A DNA stretch of 5,585 bases from Clostridia bacterium (GTDB lineage: Bacteria; Bacillota; Clostridia; Oscillospirales; RGIG577): assembly GCA_017419325.1 (NCBI GenBank), contig JAFOLN010000271.1:1-5585 (forward strand), given 5' to 3'. Below the pieces are notes generated by a model. The model searched no databases and was not told where the DNA came from. It worked only from the letters and a program-made list of their open reading frames with translations. Numbering within the stretch: the first letter of the stretch is position 1; every line of letters starts with the position of its first letter. The translations under genes were made by a program, and so were the position numbers. Positions 5,126-5,585 of this stretch are shown here, in pieces.

Positions 5126-5585
5126 ATGAGGTTCGGAAGAATAACCGCGCTCATGCTCGCGCTCTTACTGCTTGCCTTCATCCTTGCGGGCTGCTCCGCG
5201 GATGAAAGCGCGGACGGCGGGCAGGAGAAGGAGCTTAAAATAATTGCAACGATATTTCCCGAATACGACTGGGTAATGAATATTCTTGGCGAACGCGCCG
5301 ACAATGCTTCCGTGGAGCTTTTATTAAAAGACGGCGTGGATATGCACAGCTTTCAGCCCTCCGCAGACGATATCATAGACATATCGACCTGCGACATATT
5401 CATATATGTGGGCGGCGAGTCGGACGAATGGGTCACGGACGCGCTTTCGGAGGCTGTAAACGAAGATATGACGGTCTTAAGCCTTACGGATGTGCTGGGC
5501 GAAGAGCTGAGGCTTGAAGAAACGGTGGAAGGCATGCAGTCCGAGGGCGGCGATGAGGAAGAAGAAGCAGTCTACGACGAGCATG
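5126..5585 (+). CDS. znuA: Metal ABC transporter substrate-binding lipoprotein, ZnuA-like (3' end outside window)
   Basis: Surface lipoprotein of the cluster A-I (ZnuA/AdcA/TroA) family, which captures Zn2+ or Mn2+ for an ABC importer. Only the first 153 codons are present. Residues 1-23 form a lipoprotein signal with lipobox LAGC (Cys23). The mature start has the ELKIIATIFPEYDWV strand, then GVDMHSFQPS, where His74 is the expected first metal ligand, and FIYVGGESDEWV. The segment around 131-152 is very acidic (EEEE) and replaces the His-rich loop of many zinc-specific members. It ends YDEH, where His153 should be the second ligand, just before the window stops. ATG at 5126 has GGAGG (5117-5121) 4 bases upstream; an in-frame ATG at 5111 has no good site. 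It follows the Fur-family gene by 30 bases on the same strand, so both probably respond to the same metal. Permease and ATPase genes would be expected to the right. Confidence 0.9.
   Translation, partial: MRFGRITALMLALLLLAFILAGCSADESADGGQEKELKIIATIFPEYDWVMNILGERADNASVELLLKDGVDMHSFQPSADDIIDISTCDIFIYVGGESDEWVTDALSEAVNEDMTVLSLTDVLGEELRLEETVEGMQSEGGDEEEEAVYDEH

Noticed and set aside
5047..5535. Two minus-strand ORFs opposite the ZnuA-like gene
   Set aside because: Both are serine-rich antisense shadows of a convincing lipoprotein reading frame.

Overview
The window looks like a chromosomal segment from an anaerobic Clostridia-type Firmicute, perhaps a gut-associated Oscillospiraceae or Christensenella-like lineage of intermediate GC. 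The evidence is indirect: strong GGAGG-type ribosome sites, frequent ATA (Ile) and AGA/AGG (Arg) codons, lipoprotein solute-binding proteins, a DUF1847 protein and a CxxC/CxxC Fur-family regulator. I cannot name a species. No mobile element, CRISPR array, tRNA or rRNA was seen.

Layout. (1) Bases 1-428, plus strand: the C-terminal part of dihydroxy-acid dehydratase (IlvD), closed by a strong intrinsic terminator (459-497). (2) Bases 525 to about 4601, minus strand: a long transcription unit starting at a promoter with both hexamers perfect (TTGACA-17-TATAAT, 4573-4601). In transcription order it encodes a 35-residue unrecognised peptide, a 54-residue DUF2292/YezD-like protein whose start overlaps the peptide's stop (ATGA), an internal intrinsic terminator (4201-4242), a hairpin over the next ribosome site (4174-4190), an ABC permease with extra N-terminal membrane segments, its ATPase, a lipoprotein solute-binding protein with a cysteine-rich tail, and a ten-cysteine DUF1847 protein. 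(3) Bases 4620-5585, plus strand, divergent: a TTGACG-17-TATACT promoter, a perfect inverted repeat that is probably a repressor operator (4650-4670), a Fur-family regulator that probably starts at TTG, and the first 153 codons of a ZnuA-like metal-binding lipoprotein that runs off the window.

How they fit together. The right-hand pair reads as a self-regulated zinc (or related metal) uptake locus. The left-hand operon is a SsuABC/TauABC/NrtABCD-type importer. Its substrate cannot be read from the sequence, and sulfonate, nitrate, taurine and thiamine-precursor transporters share this architecture. What stands out is its two short leader genes, the apparent transcriptional and translational checkpoints before the transporter genes, and the many cysteines in the binding protein and DUF1847 protein. 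This raises the possibility of a thiol- or metal-related substrate, but that is an inference. The two most overlooked genes are the short ones at 4261-4425 and 4422-4529.
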